Assembly: GCA_963968595.1 (NCBI GenBank)
Contig: CAXAHJ010000001.1
Location: forward strand, 1-64,000
DNA from: GCA-2730975 sp937893275
GTDB taxonomy: Bacteria > Verrucomicrobiota > Verrucomicrobiia > Opitutales > Seribacteraceae
Length of the DNA: 64,000 nt
Direction: 5' to 3'
The notes beneath the pieces were generated by a model. The model worked only from the letters and a program-made list of their open reading frames with translations. It had not been told where the DNA came from and made no database searches. A program made the position numbers and the translations under genes. Positions within the stretch are counted from its first letter, which is position 1. Each line of letters starts with the position of its first letter. Shown one piece after another: positions 32,940 to 41,569 of this stretch.

Positions 32940-34421
32940 ATGGGTAAAGCCACTGGATTCATAGAATACGAACGCCGACCGATACCCGACCGGCCTCCTC
33001 TCGAACGCATCAAGGACTGGGCCGAAATCCACGAACCTTTCGAGGAAGATAAGGTAGTTACTCAAGGGGCTCGCTGCATGGACTGCGGAACGCCTTATTG
33101 CCACACGGGTATAATGCTCAGCAATATGGCCAGTGGATGTCCCATAAACAATCTAATCCCCGAGTGGAACGATCTCGTTTACAAGGGCAAATGGCGAGAG
33201 GCCCTTGACCGTCTTCACAAAACGAACAATTTTCCAGAATTCACGGGTCGAGTCTGCCCTGCTCCCTGTGAAGGTTCCTGCGTATTGGGTGTGATCGAGC
33301 CTCCAGTGACGATAAAGAGTATCGAGTGCGCCATCATCGATAAAGGCTTCGAGGAAGGCTGGCTAACTCCCTGTCCTCCCAAAATTCGAACTACAAAAAA
33401 AGTAGCGGTTGTCGGATCCGGACCCGCTGGTTTGGCTGCCGCCGATCAACTCAATAAGGCCGGGCACGCGGTCACCGTCTTCGAACGTGACGACCGAATT
33501 GGCGGACTCTTGATGTACGGTATTCCAAACATGAAGCTCGAAAAATCTGTCGTTCAGCGACGAGTGGATCTCATGACTGCAGAAGGCATTGACTTCAAGA
33601 CCTCCATAGAAATCGGTAAGAATCTTCCTGCCAAGCAACTTACAGATGAGTTTGACGCCGTCGTGCTGTGCTGTGGCGCAACCAAGCCTCGCGATCTTGC
33701 CGTCGAAGGTCGGAACCTCGATGGCGTCCACTTTGCGATGCAGTTTCTTACACGCAATACGCAAGGTCTCCTAGAGGCGAAGGATGCAACTGCTTTTGAG
33801 AAAGCAGCCAAAGGCAAGGACGTCGTTGTCATTGGCGGGGGTGATACTGGGACCGACTGCGTGGGAACCTCCATGCGTCACGGTTGCAACAGCATCTCGC
33901 AGTTGGAAATCATGCCCAAGCCACCAGTCGAACGTGATGCAGGAAACCCTTGGCCCGAGTGGCCCAAAGTTTACGCTCTCGACTATGGCCAAGAAGAAGC
34001 GAAGGCAGTTTTCGGTCAAGATCCTCGGCAATATCTTGTTTCTACCAAAAAGTTTCTTGGCGATGACAATGGTGCTCTCCGCGGAATCCTGATCTGCGAT
34101 ATTCAATGGAAGGAAGAAAACGGTCGCTTTTCTCCTCAGGAAGTTCAGGGCAGTGAACGTGAAATCCCTGCCCAGCTCGCCTTTCTTGCTATGGGTTTTC
34201 TGGGTCCTGAAGACTCCATTGCCGAGGAACTCGATCTTGAGCGCGACAATCGCTCCAATGTGCGGGCGGATTATGGTAAATTTGAAACGAGCGTGGAAGG
34301 TGTATTTGCCGCAGGTGACATGCGTCGTGGACAATCACTTGTAGTTTGGGCCATCAACGAGGGACGTGCAGCGGCAAGAGAATGTGACCGATACCTCATG
34401 GGTGAAACTTCGCTTCCCTGA
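32940..34421 (+). CDS. gltD: Glutamate synthase (NADPH) small subunit
   Basis: 493 residues. It supplies electrons from NADPH through FAD to the large subunit. N-terminal cysteines for two [4Fe-4S] clusters are at 46, 49, 54, 67 and 106, 110, 114. The FAD-binding GSGPAGLAAADQL (about 157-169) and the NADPH-binding IGGGDTGTDCVGT (about 298-310) are intact, as is the C-terminal AAGDMRRGQSLVVWAI. It directly precedes thrH (13 bp), so nitrogen assimilation and amino-acid metabolism genes are probably co-transcribed. Confidence 0.95.
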   Translation: MGKATGFIEYERRPIPDRPPLERIKDWAEIHEPFEEDKVVTQGARCMDCGTPYCHTGIMLSNMASGCPINNLIPEWNDLVYKGKWREALDRLHKTNNFPEFTGRVCPAPCEGSCVLGVIEPPVTIKSIECAIIDKGFEEGWLTPCPPKIRTTKKVAVVGSGPAGLAAADQLNKAGHAVTVFERDDRIGGLLMYGIPNMKLEKSVVQRRVDLMTAEGIDFKTSIEIGKNLPAKQLTDEFDAVVLCCGATKPRDLAVEGRNLDGVHFAMQFLTRNTQGLLEAKDATAFEKAAKGKDVVVIGGGDTGTDCVGTSMRHGCNSISQLEIMPKPPVERDAGNPWPEWPKVYALDYGQEEAKAVFGQDPRQYLVSTKKFLGDDNGALRGILICDIQWKEENGRFSPQEVQGSEREIPAQLAFLAMGFLGPEDSIAEELDLERDNRSNVRADYGKFETSVEGVFAAGDMRRGQSLVVWAINEGRAAARECDRYLMGETSLP

Positions 34422-34434
34422 AGAATTATAGGTC

Positions 34435-35037
34435 ATGCAGGTTGTATGCCTTGATCTCGAAGGAGTGCTTGTTCCTGAAATCTGGATAGCATTTGCAGAA
34501 AAAGTAGGCCTGGAGGCTCTTAAGCGTACCACGCGAGACGAACCGGATTACGACATACTTATGCGTTACCGGTTAGATATTCTGGCCGAGCATGGTTTCA
34601 CTCTGAACCAAATTCAAGAGGTGATTGAGACTTTAAGCCCTTTGCAGGGTGCACTCGAATTTCTCGACAAACTTCGCTCGACCCATGAAGTTGTGATTCT
34701 GTCGGACACTTTTCGTGAATTTGCTAACCCTCTCATGAAACAACTTGGATATCCCACACTTTTTTGCCATGAACTCGAAGTCAATGAAGACGGAACCATA
34801 TCCGATTACCGCCTTCGGATCGCCGACCACAAGAGGAAGACCGTACAATATCTACAAAAGCTTAACTTCGAAGTTATTGCCGGCGGCGACAGTTACAACG
34901 ACCTCGGTATGCTTAAGACCGCCGAGCACTGTATTTTCTTTCGTCCTCCTCACTCTCTTGCCACGGACTATCCAGAAGTTCCAATTGCTAAAGAACACCA
35001 CGAGCTTCTAAGTCTCATTGAAGACTGTTCGTCATGA
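34435..35037 (+). CDS. thrH: ThrH-type phosphoserine phosphatase/phosphoserine:homoserine phosphotransferase
   Basis: 200 residues, HAD superfamily. It has the ThrH signature CLDLEGVLVPEIW (HAD motif I with DLE rather than DxD), motif II in VILSDTFREF, and motif III in IAGGDSYNDLGML. ThrH from Pseudomonas dephosphorylates phosphoserine and can pass the phosphate to homoserine, so it links serine and threonine synthesis. The last codons overlap the next gene by an ATGA (35034-35037). Confidence 0.9.
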   Translation: MQVVCLDLEGVLVPEIWIAFAEKVGLEALKRTTRDEPDYDILMRYRLDILAEHGFTLNQIQEVIETLSPLQGALEFLDKLRSTHEVVILSDTFREFANPLMKQLGYPTLFCHELEVNEDGTISDYRLRIADHKRKTVQYLQKLNFEVIAGGDSYNDLGMLKTAEHCIFFRPPHSLATDYPEVPIAKEHHELLSLIEDCSS

Positions 35038-35576
35038 TTACTATTATTGTTGGGACCAATCGCACCGGAAGTGTTTCTGCTCAAGTCGCTGACTTTGTCG
35101 CCAAAGTCTATGACGAACTTGGTATCAATAACCGTGTTCTGGACATTGCCGATCTACCACCCGAAACTTTTTCGCCGAACGCATATGTCGAAAAACCTCC
35201 TCGCGTCGTCGAGTTTACGGAGCAGATTCTTACATCGTCCGGTCTTTTTGTAATTACCCCCGAATACAATGGAAGCATGTCCGGAGCGCTTAAGCTTTTC
35301 ATCGACATGCTACCTTTTCCCGAAAGCTTTGAAAATCGTCCCGTCAGTTACATTGGGATTTCGGCCGGACAGTTCGGTGGCCTTCGTCCCGTCGAGCACT
35401 TGCAACAAGTATTTGGCTATCGCAACGCCCTAAACTTTCCTCGCCGCGTTTTTATCCCTGCGATTGGATCGGTCATGGAGCAATCGGGGGGATTAGAGGC
35501 AAGTGATTATGGAAAGCGAATTCGTGAACAAGCCAAGGGTTTCGCTGAATTCTGCAAAGCCCTTGGCAAACTATAA
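35034..35576 (+). CDS. NADPH-dependent FMN reductase family protein
   Basis: 180 residues, flavodoxin-like fold. The phosphate-binding loop is GTNRTGSVS (about 7-15), and the flavin-contact motif TPEYNGSMSGALKLFIDM (about 79-96) is the hallmark of the NADPH-dependent FMN reductase/azoreductase/ChrR group. It overlaps thrH by 4 bp and precedes purM by 45 bp. The substrate (free flavin, quinone, or another acceptor) cannot be told from sequence. Confidence 0.85.
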   Translation: MITIIVGTNRTGSVSAQVADFVAKVYDELGINNRVLDIADLPPETFSPNAYVEKPPRVVEFTEQILTSSGLFVITPEYNGSMSGALKLFIDMLPFPESFENRPVSYIGISAGQFGGLRPVEHLQQVFGYRNALNFPRRVFIPAIGSVMEQSGGLEASDYGKRIREQAKGFAEFCKALGKL

Positions 35577-35621
35577 TGTTTATCCTTTCACTCCCCATTC
35601 AAAAAGACAAAATCTACGGAT

Positions 35622-36824
35622 ATGTCACAGTCACCTACTGAAGATCGATATTCTCAACGCGGTGTTTCCTCGTCGAAGGCCGAGGTTCATGCAGTGGTGG
35701 ACAAATTGGATCACGGTCTCTTCCCGGGAGCATTTTGCAAGGTTACCGAAGATTCGCTAACAGGAAATCCCGATTCTTGTTGCGTCATACATTCGGACGG
35801 CGCCGGCACAAAATCCATTCTTGGATACCTTCACTATTGTGAAACAGGTGATCCTGGTGTCTTTCGGGGCATCGCTCAAGACAGCATCGTCATGAACGTG
35901 GACGATCTCGCCTGCATAGGCGTCACTAAAAACATTATTATTTCCAGTACCGTTAATCGTAACGCCCGCAATTTCCCGGGGGACGCTCTCGCCGCTCTGA
36001 TTGAGGGGACCGAAGAGTTTTTGGCAATGCTGCGTGATCTTGGCGTCCAAATAATTGGTGGTGGTGGGGAGACTGCCGACGTCGGCGACCTCACGGGTAC
36101 CGTTGCCGTCGATTCCTGTGCCGTTGCCGTCATGCCTAGGTCTCAGGTATTGGATAACGCGGACATCCACCCCGGACTTGCCATTGTGGGACTCTCCTCA
36201 ACCGGGCAAGCCACTTACGAGAATGTTGAAAACAGTGGCATAGGGAGTAACGGACTCACTAGTGCTCGTCACGAAATGCTTTCTCCCCACTATCGAGAGA
36301 CATATCCCGAGACCTTGGACCCCCATACTCCAACTGATCTCGCTTACTGTGGTCCGTACCGTATGAATGATACTCTTCCCGACTCGACCCTTACGGTGGG
36401 GCAAGCTCTCTTGAGCCCTACGCGAACCTACTTGCCCGTGGTCAAAGTCTTACTTGCCGAGATGCGACCCGCCATTTCCGGTCTCGTCCATTGCTCGGGA
36501 GGTGGCCAGACAAAGTGCCTACGCTTCGGCTCCGGTGTCAAGCACGTGAAGGACAACCTCTTTCCCATACCATCTCTCTTCCGCGAAATTCAACGGGCTT
36601 CCGGCACCACCGATCGCGAAATGAATCGCGTCTACAACCTCGGTCACCGTTTCGAGGTTTTCTGTGAACCAGGGGCAGCCGAGGACATTATAGCCGTCGC
36701 CAATGGCTTCGGCATTGAAGCAAAAGTCGTGGGACATACCGAACCCACGGAACGTGAGGACGGAGCCAACCAACTCGTCATTCGTCGCGGTGAAACTGAA
36801 CTCGCTTACGCCTTGGGCGATTAA
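35622..36824 (+). CDS. purM: Phosphoribosylformylglycinamidine cyclo-ligase (AIR synthase)
   Basis: 400 residues, longer than the approximately 345 of E. coli PurM and similar to the Bacteroidetes-type form. It makes aminoimidazole ribotide in purine synthesis using ATP. Features are the N-terminal SDGAGTKS, the aspartate-rich SIVMNVDDLACIG, GGGGETADV for ATP binding, GLSSTGQATYEN and the C-terminal LVHCSGGGQTKCLRFG. The N-terminus begins SQSPTEDRYSQRGVSSSKAEVHA, with the YSQRGVS typical of this longer subgroup. A nucleoside phosphorylase starts 11 bp downstream. Confidence 0.9.
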   Translation: MSQSPTEDRYSQRGVSSSKAEVHAVVDKLDHGLFPGAFCKVTEDSLTGNPDSCCVIHSDGAGTKSILGYLHYCETGDPGVFRGIAQDSIVMNVDDLACIGVTKNIIISSTVNRNARNFPGDALAALIEGTEEFLAMLRDLGVQIIGGGGETADVGDLTGTVAVDSCAVAVMPRSQVLDNADIHPGLAIVGLSSTGQATYENVENSGIGSNGLTSARHEMLSPHYRETYPETLDPHTPTDLAYCGPYRMNDTLPDSTLTVGQALLSPTRTYLPVVKVLLAEMRPAISGLVHCSGGGQTKCLRFGSGVKHVKDNLFPIPSLFREIQRASGTTDREMNRVYNLGHRFEVFCEPGAAEDIIAVANGFGIEAKVVGHTEPTEREDGANQLVIRRGETELAYALGD

Positions 36825-36834
36825 TCCTCAAATA

Positions 36835-37656
36835 ATGAGTCTCGAGTACCCCCATGCAGTGTTTGCTTCCCGTTGGCCGGGAGCCAAACCTCAACATGCC
36901 ATGGTTTGCGGTTCGGGGTGGGGTGAAGTCGGCGAATCCTTTTCTGTTCTTGGAACAATACCTTACGGCGAAATTCCCAGCTTGGGAGCTTCCACTGTAG
37001 AAGGTCACGCGGGACAGTTGCTGCTCGCCGAAGTCGAGGGAACGGAAATCCTTATTTTTCAAGGCCGTCGCCACTTCTATGAAGGTGAGGGATGGGAACC
37101 TGTCGTTGCTCCTGTCCGTATCGCCAAAAGCCTTGGCGTTACAACACTGCTTCTTACCAATGCCGCGGGTGGCATCAGCAAAGCCTTTGCACCCAGCGAT
37201 CTCATGGTCGTGACCGATCACATTAACCTGATGCCAGGCAATCCTCTTATAGGTCCTCACGACCCATTTTTCGGTCCTCGTTTCCCCGACCAGACCGAGG
37301 TCTATGACCCCTCCCTTCGCAAAAAACTCCTCGCCACCGGCGAGGAAGTAGACTCAACCCTACAACAAGGCGTTTATCTTGCTCTCTCGGGACCCGCCTT
37401 TGAAACTCCTGCCGAAATTCGTGCTTTAGGCAAGCTTGGCGCAGATGCCGTGGGCATGTCCACCGTACCCGAGGCCATAGTTGCCAACGCAGCTGGTCTT
37501 CGCGTAGCCGCGCTTTCCTGTATCAGCAACCTGGCCGCTGGCATCTCCGGCCAACCCCTCTCGCACGAAGAGGTGAACGAAACCGCTCAAGCTGCTATGC
37601 CCCAAATGAGGCAGTTAGTGACGGCTTACTTTAAGAAAATCTGCGAGGAAAATTAG
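36835..37656 (+). CDS. Purine nucleoside phosphorylase
   Basis: 273 residues, trimeric PNP class (PNP/MTAP family). It cleaves purine nucleosides with phosphate. Features are CGSGWGEV near the N-terminus (phosphate-binding), GRRHFYEG, LLTNAAGGI (purine site) and ALSGPAFETPAEI, with AVGMSTVPE near the ribose site. The start is ATG 36835; a longer frame lies within purM. With purM it forms a purine synthesis and salvage pair at the end of the plus-strand run. Confidence 0.9.
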   Translation: MSLEYPHAVFASRWPGAKPQHAMVCGSGWGEVGESFSVLGTIPYGEIPSLGASTVEGHAGQLLLAEVEGTEILIFQGRRHFYEGEGWEPVVAPVRIAKSLGVTTLLLTNAAGGISKAFAPSDLMVVTDHINLMPGNPLIGPHDPFFGPRFPDQTEVYDPSLRKKLLATGEEVDSTLQQGVYLALSGPAFETPAEIRALGKLGADAVGMSTVPEAIVANAAGLRVAALSCISNLAAGISGQPLSHEEVNETAQAAMPQMRQLVTAYFKKICEEN

Positions 37657-37676
37657 TTTTCTTTTTCCTTCTCTGT

Positions 37677-39452
37677 CTATTCCTCCAATTTCGGCGAGGG
37701 TGCAGGAATTTCGTCTGGAATCGCTTCCGGTACTAAAGCTGCCTTTTCGCTCTCGAAGTAGTCGACACCCGCCTTAATGGTCTTCAGGGGAACCTTCACA
37801 TCGGTGGAGAAGCGTCCGTCGCCGACGCTGATCGAACCGGTTACAGGAACCAAGTCCAGTTTCCCGAGGCCTTCCTCCAGCCTTTTTGCTGATACCTCAT
37901 CCAGCACGCCACCCATGCTACCGATGATAAGTTGGGCGTATTGGCCGACGTCCATGCTCCAGCGGGCCATTTGTCCGGGTTCGAGTGTGAGATTTTCGGC
38001 GAGACTATTTTCCACGGGCTTCCCCGCCTTCAAGGCCCGGAGGAGCCCACTCAGCTGCTCTTTGTCCATGGCGACGACGTAATGACCGTTCGTGACAGCA
38101 TACAAGTAGGTCATGTTCGAGTAGGGTAACCCCGTGGGGAAAAGCGAGAGGTCGGCTTCTTCGATGTCCATCTTCATCGAAAAACGGTGCGTCGGAACTC
38201 CTTCGACCGGTTCCCCTTTCTCAACGTTGAATTCATACTTTACCCCCATGCTTTTTAAGAAATCGATTTTCTCGAACATGTCTTGGGTTAGCTTCATGTA
38301 ATCGGTGAACATTTTACCAATTTCCTCGGAAGACGCCTTAGTGGAACCAACTTGAACAATGTTCATGGCGCTTGGTTCCGCTGAAACATCGTACCGAATC
38401 GCCATTTGTCCACCGTAGAGCTTGGGCAAGTCGGCGGCGAGAGCCTCGTACCGTTCGAGCAATTCCTTGAACTCACCTTGGAAGATTGGCGTAACCTTGC
38501 CGAGAATATGCTCCGTGTATTCAATGTAGCTCACCATGTCGAAGTCTGTGACGGCATCGATCATGCCTCCGGACTCGACGTATTTTGCCACCGTCACTTC
38601 ACCACCGAAGCCTTTGGAGGAAAAGAGCGCCGACAGGGCCGAACCATCGTTGGCCGCCAAGGTGGAGCGAGCGAGAATGTCCTCGGTCGAGAGAGTGATG
38701 TTTATTTTCGCGGAATCGAGAGTGGTTACTTCGTCGAGGAAAATGCCGATCAATTTCCCAAGACTTGCCTTAGTGTCGTCTTCGAACGGGGATGCGGCAA
38801 GTCCACCCTCTGCCGAAGCTTTGATCTTAGGCATTTCCGCCCAAACCGGAGCAAAACGGATTCCTATCTCCAGATCGCCCTCAGGGGCCTGTTCCGCAAA
38901 AGAGAGCAGGGGTGACCAATGCTTCACCTGTGAGAGTAGTTCAGGAGTCATGGTGGCGAGGGTCCAACCGCCGTGGTCGACCATCGCAAGCTTGAAGTTC
39001 TCGGCCTGCTTCCGTACGGGGCTGTCCTCGCTCAATTTTACGGCAAGAACGAATGTGGGGTCGTCGCCCCCGAACTCATCGAAAATAAATAAGGTCATGG
39101 ATGCATTCGCATCGATGGAGGCGAGACTCAAGTCACCCAAGGCCATACCAGCCAATGCAGGGAGCATGGCGATTTGCGGATCAGGCTTCACCGCTTGCGC
39201 CACGGCAACGGCCTTCTGCAAGAGCTTGGGCAACGCAATGGTCTTCAGATACGCGAAAGGTTGCGTTTCCGCACCCGTCAGTTCGATAGTGGGCACAAGG
39301 GGCGGAAGCTTGGGCTTGTCGGCAACATTGGTCGTAGCAGTTTCGACAGGAGATGAACTGTTGGCATCATTGACCGGAGAGGAGGATTCGCCTCCGCAGC
39401 CGGAAAAGAAGAAGGGGGCTACAATACCGAGAAGGAGAGGGAAGTTTTTCAT
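37677..39452 (-). CDS. Large putative lipoprotein of unknown function
   Basis: 591 residues with a lipoprotein signal (lipobox FFSGC, Cys19) and a low-complexity Ser/Asn/Thr/Pro linker to about residue 60. The remainder is a folded domain without a motif I recognise. It reads as alternating helices and strands, with three or four segments of the type 'DGRFSTDVKVPLKTIKAGVDYF'. This pattern is reminiscent of PVC proteins annotated as DUF3352-like, but I cannot confirm it. It is convergent with the PNP gene (20 bp gap). Confidence 0.65.
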   Translation of the reverse strand: MKNFPLLLGIVAPFFFSGCGGESSSPVNDANSSSPVETATTNVADKPKLPPLVPTIELTGAETQPFAYLKTIALPKLLQKAVAVAQAVKPDPQIAMLPALAGMALGDLSLASIDANASMTLFIFDEFGGDDPTFVLAVKLSEDSPVRKQAENFKLAMVDHGGWTLATMTPELLSQVKHWSPLLSFAEQAPEGDLEIGIRFAPVWAEMPKIKASAEGGLAASPFEDDTKASLGKLIGIFLDEVTTLDSAKINITLSTEDILARSTLAANDGSALSALFSSKGFGGEVTVAKYVESGGMIDAVTDFDMVSYIEYTEHILGKVTPIFQGEFKELLERYEALAADLPKLYGGQMAIRYDVSAEPSAMNIVQVGSTKASSEEIGKMFTDYMKLTQDMFEKIDFLKSMGVKYEFNVEKGEPVEGVPTHRFSMKMDIEEADLSLFPTGLPYSNMTYLYAVTNGHYVVAMDKEQLSGLLRALKAGKPVENSLAENLTLEPGQMARWSMDVGQYAQLIIGSMGGVLDEVSAKRLEEGLGKLDLVPVTGSISVGDGRFSTDVKVPLKTIKAGVDYFESEKAALVPEAIPDEIPAPSPKLEE

Positions 39453-39518
39453 GTTGGATTAGGCTGGTTGCTTTTAAAAAAAAGGAACCAACAATTGTGG
39501 GATATAATGGATGGATGG

Positions 39519-39905
39519 TCAAAGAAAACGATCGGCATCAGCGGAGTCAGGCAGGGAACATAAGTCCCTCTTGCCGAACCAACGGTATCGATTGCGGGCT
39601 ATCCATTTGTAGATTAGGTCGCGAATTGGTCGCGGGATAAGCAGAAACACTGTCGCCGCAGACCAAGGGAATCTTAAGTGTCTACAAGCTCTTAGGAAAG
39701 CGGATGAATTGAGATGGGGGGTTTCACCTTCAACAAAGACGATGCTGGAGAGATGGTCATCGGGCAACCCGTGCTTCTCGAGGATACACCGACCAGATTC
39801 GGATTGCAGGGAAGCAAAACGTAGCCGCTGACGGCGATCGTGTTTTATAAAGAAACGAACGGCACCGTTGCATAGGTTGCAGACCCCATCGAACAGAATT
39901 ACCAT
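39519..39905 (-). CDS. DUF393 (DCC family) thiol-disulfide oxidoreductase-like protein
   Basis: 128 residues. The N-terminal LFDGVCNLCNGAVRFF carries the CxxC (C-N-L-C) and gives the DCC family its name. RFASLQSESGR and RWFGKRD are also typical. The start ATG 39905 is chosen because AAGGAG lies 6 bp upstream; the frame runs on to 39935. Members are predicted thioredoxin-fold redox proteins of unknown target. Confidence 0.87.
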   Translation of the reverse strand: MVILFDGVCNLCNGAVRFFIKHDRRQRLRFASLQSESGRCILEKHGLPDDHLSSIVFVEGETPHLNSSAFLRACRHLRFPWSAATVFLLIPRPIRDLIYKWIARNRYRWFGKRDLCSLPDSADADRFL

Positions 39906-40043
39906 ATTTTGCTCCTTGTTCTGATTTTTCCTCATTGAACAAATGAATGGACTTGGTCATCGGCGTTGTCCAACCGATTTCAATCGAAGTTTCTTGCTTC
40001 TAAACCTTCTCCACGCAACCTGTCATCGTTTATATAGGTTACT

Positions 40044-40463
40044 ATGAATCACAATGAACTAGAGGAGGGCGCCCAGTTGGCCCTCGACTTTACAAAACTC
40101 AAGAAGGTTGCCGAATGTGACGAAGGTCTTGTTCCTGCAGTGGCGCAGGACGCAGATACTGGAGAGGTTCTGATTGTAGGCTATGCCAATGAACTGGCCC
40201 TGAAGACTACTATTGATCAAGGAATGGCAACCTTTTGGAGTACAAGCCGTAACGAACTCTGGATCAAGGGTAAGACTTCGGGCGATTACTTGGAAATTGT
40301 GGAGGTCTGTGTGAACTGCGAGCAAAACTCACTCCTATACCGAGTCCGACCCAAAGGAGCGGGTGCTTGTCATACCAAGGGAACGAACGGTAGTGCTAGA
40401 TCGGGTTGTTACTATCGTGTTCTGCGGGATGGCTCGCTTTCTTTTCGCAAAGGCATGGAATAA
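40044..40463 (+). CDS. hisI: Phosphoribosyl-AMP cyclohydrolase-like protein
   Basis: 139 residues, matching HisI (third step of histidine synthesis): LVPAVAQDADTGEVLIVGYAN, the FWSTSRNELWIKGKTSG block, and three cysteines (92, 109, 122) at the zinc positions. Two oddities stand out. The usual D-C-D-x-D magnesium motif reads N91-C92-E93-Q94-N95, so all three aspartates are replaced. The usual C-x6-C spacing near the C-terminus is C109-x12-C122, a six-residue insertion. It may be a lineage variant of HisI or a paralogue with altered activity. No other his gene is nearby. Confidence 0.8.
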   Translation: MNHNELEEGAQLALDFTKLKKVAECDEGLVPAVAQDADTGEVLIVGYANELALKTTIDQGMATFWSTSRNELWIKGKTSGDYLEIVEVCVNCEQNSLLYRVRPKGAGACHTKGTNGSARSGCYYRVLRDGSLSFRKGME

Positions 40464-40472
40464 CGGTCCGAC

Positions 40473-41543
40473 TTACTTTTTCCCAAGTAGTTGGCTTTCC
40501 AAGAACTTTCGAACTCGGCTGTCGACTTCTGGACCTCCTAATCCGTGACCCATCCCTTCCATCCCAAGGAAGTCGCTTTTTACGCCGGCTTTCCGTAAGG
40601 CCGAATGGAAGATTACCGCTTGATTGAAAGGTACCAATGGATCATCGGTTCCATGTACGATTAGGATTGGGGCGTCGTCCATGGTTACATAGGTGATGGG
40701 GGAGGCGTTATTGGCCGACTTTTTGTTTTCCTGAATGGCACCACCTATAAGTTGGCTTTCCGGGGAATTAGGCGAGTCATGATCGATTCTACTTGGGAAC
40801 TTTCCCATCGAGAGGAGATGGGTGGGACCACAAAAGTCGACCACGCAGTTCACGCGACTGTCCTCACCGAGATGTTTGCCAAGTTTGCCCTCGAGGCTTT
40901 CAATGTCTCCGCTAACACCCATCATGGCCACAAGGTGACCGCCCGCGGAATTGCCCCAAACGGCTAAACGGTCAGGATCAAAACCATATTTCTTCGAGTT
41001 TCCCTTTAGCCAACGGATAGCGGCTTTGCAGTCGTGAATCTGACTCGGCCAGATGGCTTCTCCGCTTAAACGATAATTAATAGAAGCGGCGGCAAATGAA
41101 CCGGTTTTTAAATAAGGCGCTAATTTGCCGAGCGCACTCTCCTTGCTACCGTTTTTCCAACCTCCACCGTGGATGAAAACGATCATGGGCAAGCTTTCGT
41201 CTTTCTTCCGATCTTTTGGAAGAAAAAGATCGAGGGTCTGGCGTAGATTATCGGTGGCCGCGTAGGGCAGATTACGGAAGGCTTGAACGCCCTTAGGTAG
41301 TGGTCCTGATTGCCTTGGATCTCGAGAGCGTTTGAGGAAGGCTTCATGCTCGTCCAGTGAAATGCTTCCGTCGCGGTTGCTGTCGACTCGCTTAAAATTC
41401 GGTCGGGCGTTTTGGGGTAATTCCCCAATCGACAGTTTGCCGTTCTTATCCTTGTCCCACTGATCGAAGGTTTGCTTAGGTTCGCGTGCGGTCAAGGAGG
41501 ACCCAACCAAGATAAAGCAGAAGAAAATTAAGACAGTTTTCAA
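40473..41543 (-). CDS. Exported alpha/beta hydrolase with two N-terminal EF-hands
   Basis: 356 residues. A signal peptide (1-19) is followed by two calcium-binding EF-hand loops, DKDKNGKLSIGE (about 30-41) and DSNRDGSISLDE (about 53-64). An esterase/lipase domain of the BD-FAE/LipN type follows: oxyanion FIHGGGWKNG, nucleophile WGNSAGGH, acidic HGTDDPLVPF and His in GMGHGL. EF-hand plus esterase fusions are common among secreted PVC hydrolases. The start is a TTG. It is the last gene of the exported-protein set 49184-40473. Confidence 0.85.
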   Translation of the reverse strand: MKTVLIFFCFILVGSSLTAREPKQTFDQWDKDKNGKLSIGELPQNARPNFKRVDSNRDGSISLDEHEAFLKRSRDPRQSGPLPKGVQAFRNLPYAATDNLRQTLDLFLPKDRKKDESLPMIVFIHGGGWKNGSKESALGKLAPYLKTGSFAAASINYRLSGEAIWPSQIHDCKAAIRWLKGNSKKYGFDPDRLAVWGNSAGGHLVAMMGVSGDIESLEGKLGKHLGEDSRVNCVVDFCGPTHLLSMGKFPSRIDHDSPNSPESQLIGGAIQENKKSANNASPITYVTMDDAPILIVHGTDDPLVPFNQAVIFHSALRKAGVKSDFLGMEGMGHGLGGPEVDSRVRKFLESQLLGKK

Positions 41544-41569
41544 TTTTGAAAAGTCTTAGGTCAGAAATG

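Noticed and set aside
38536..39462. Long plus-strand open frame (about 308 codons) opposite the large lipoprotein gene
   Set aside because: It lies wholly antisense to a gene with a clear lipoprotein signal. Its translation is low-complexity Ser/Ala-rich, as expected from the shadow of a coding strand.
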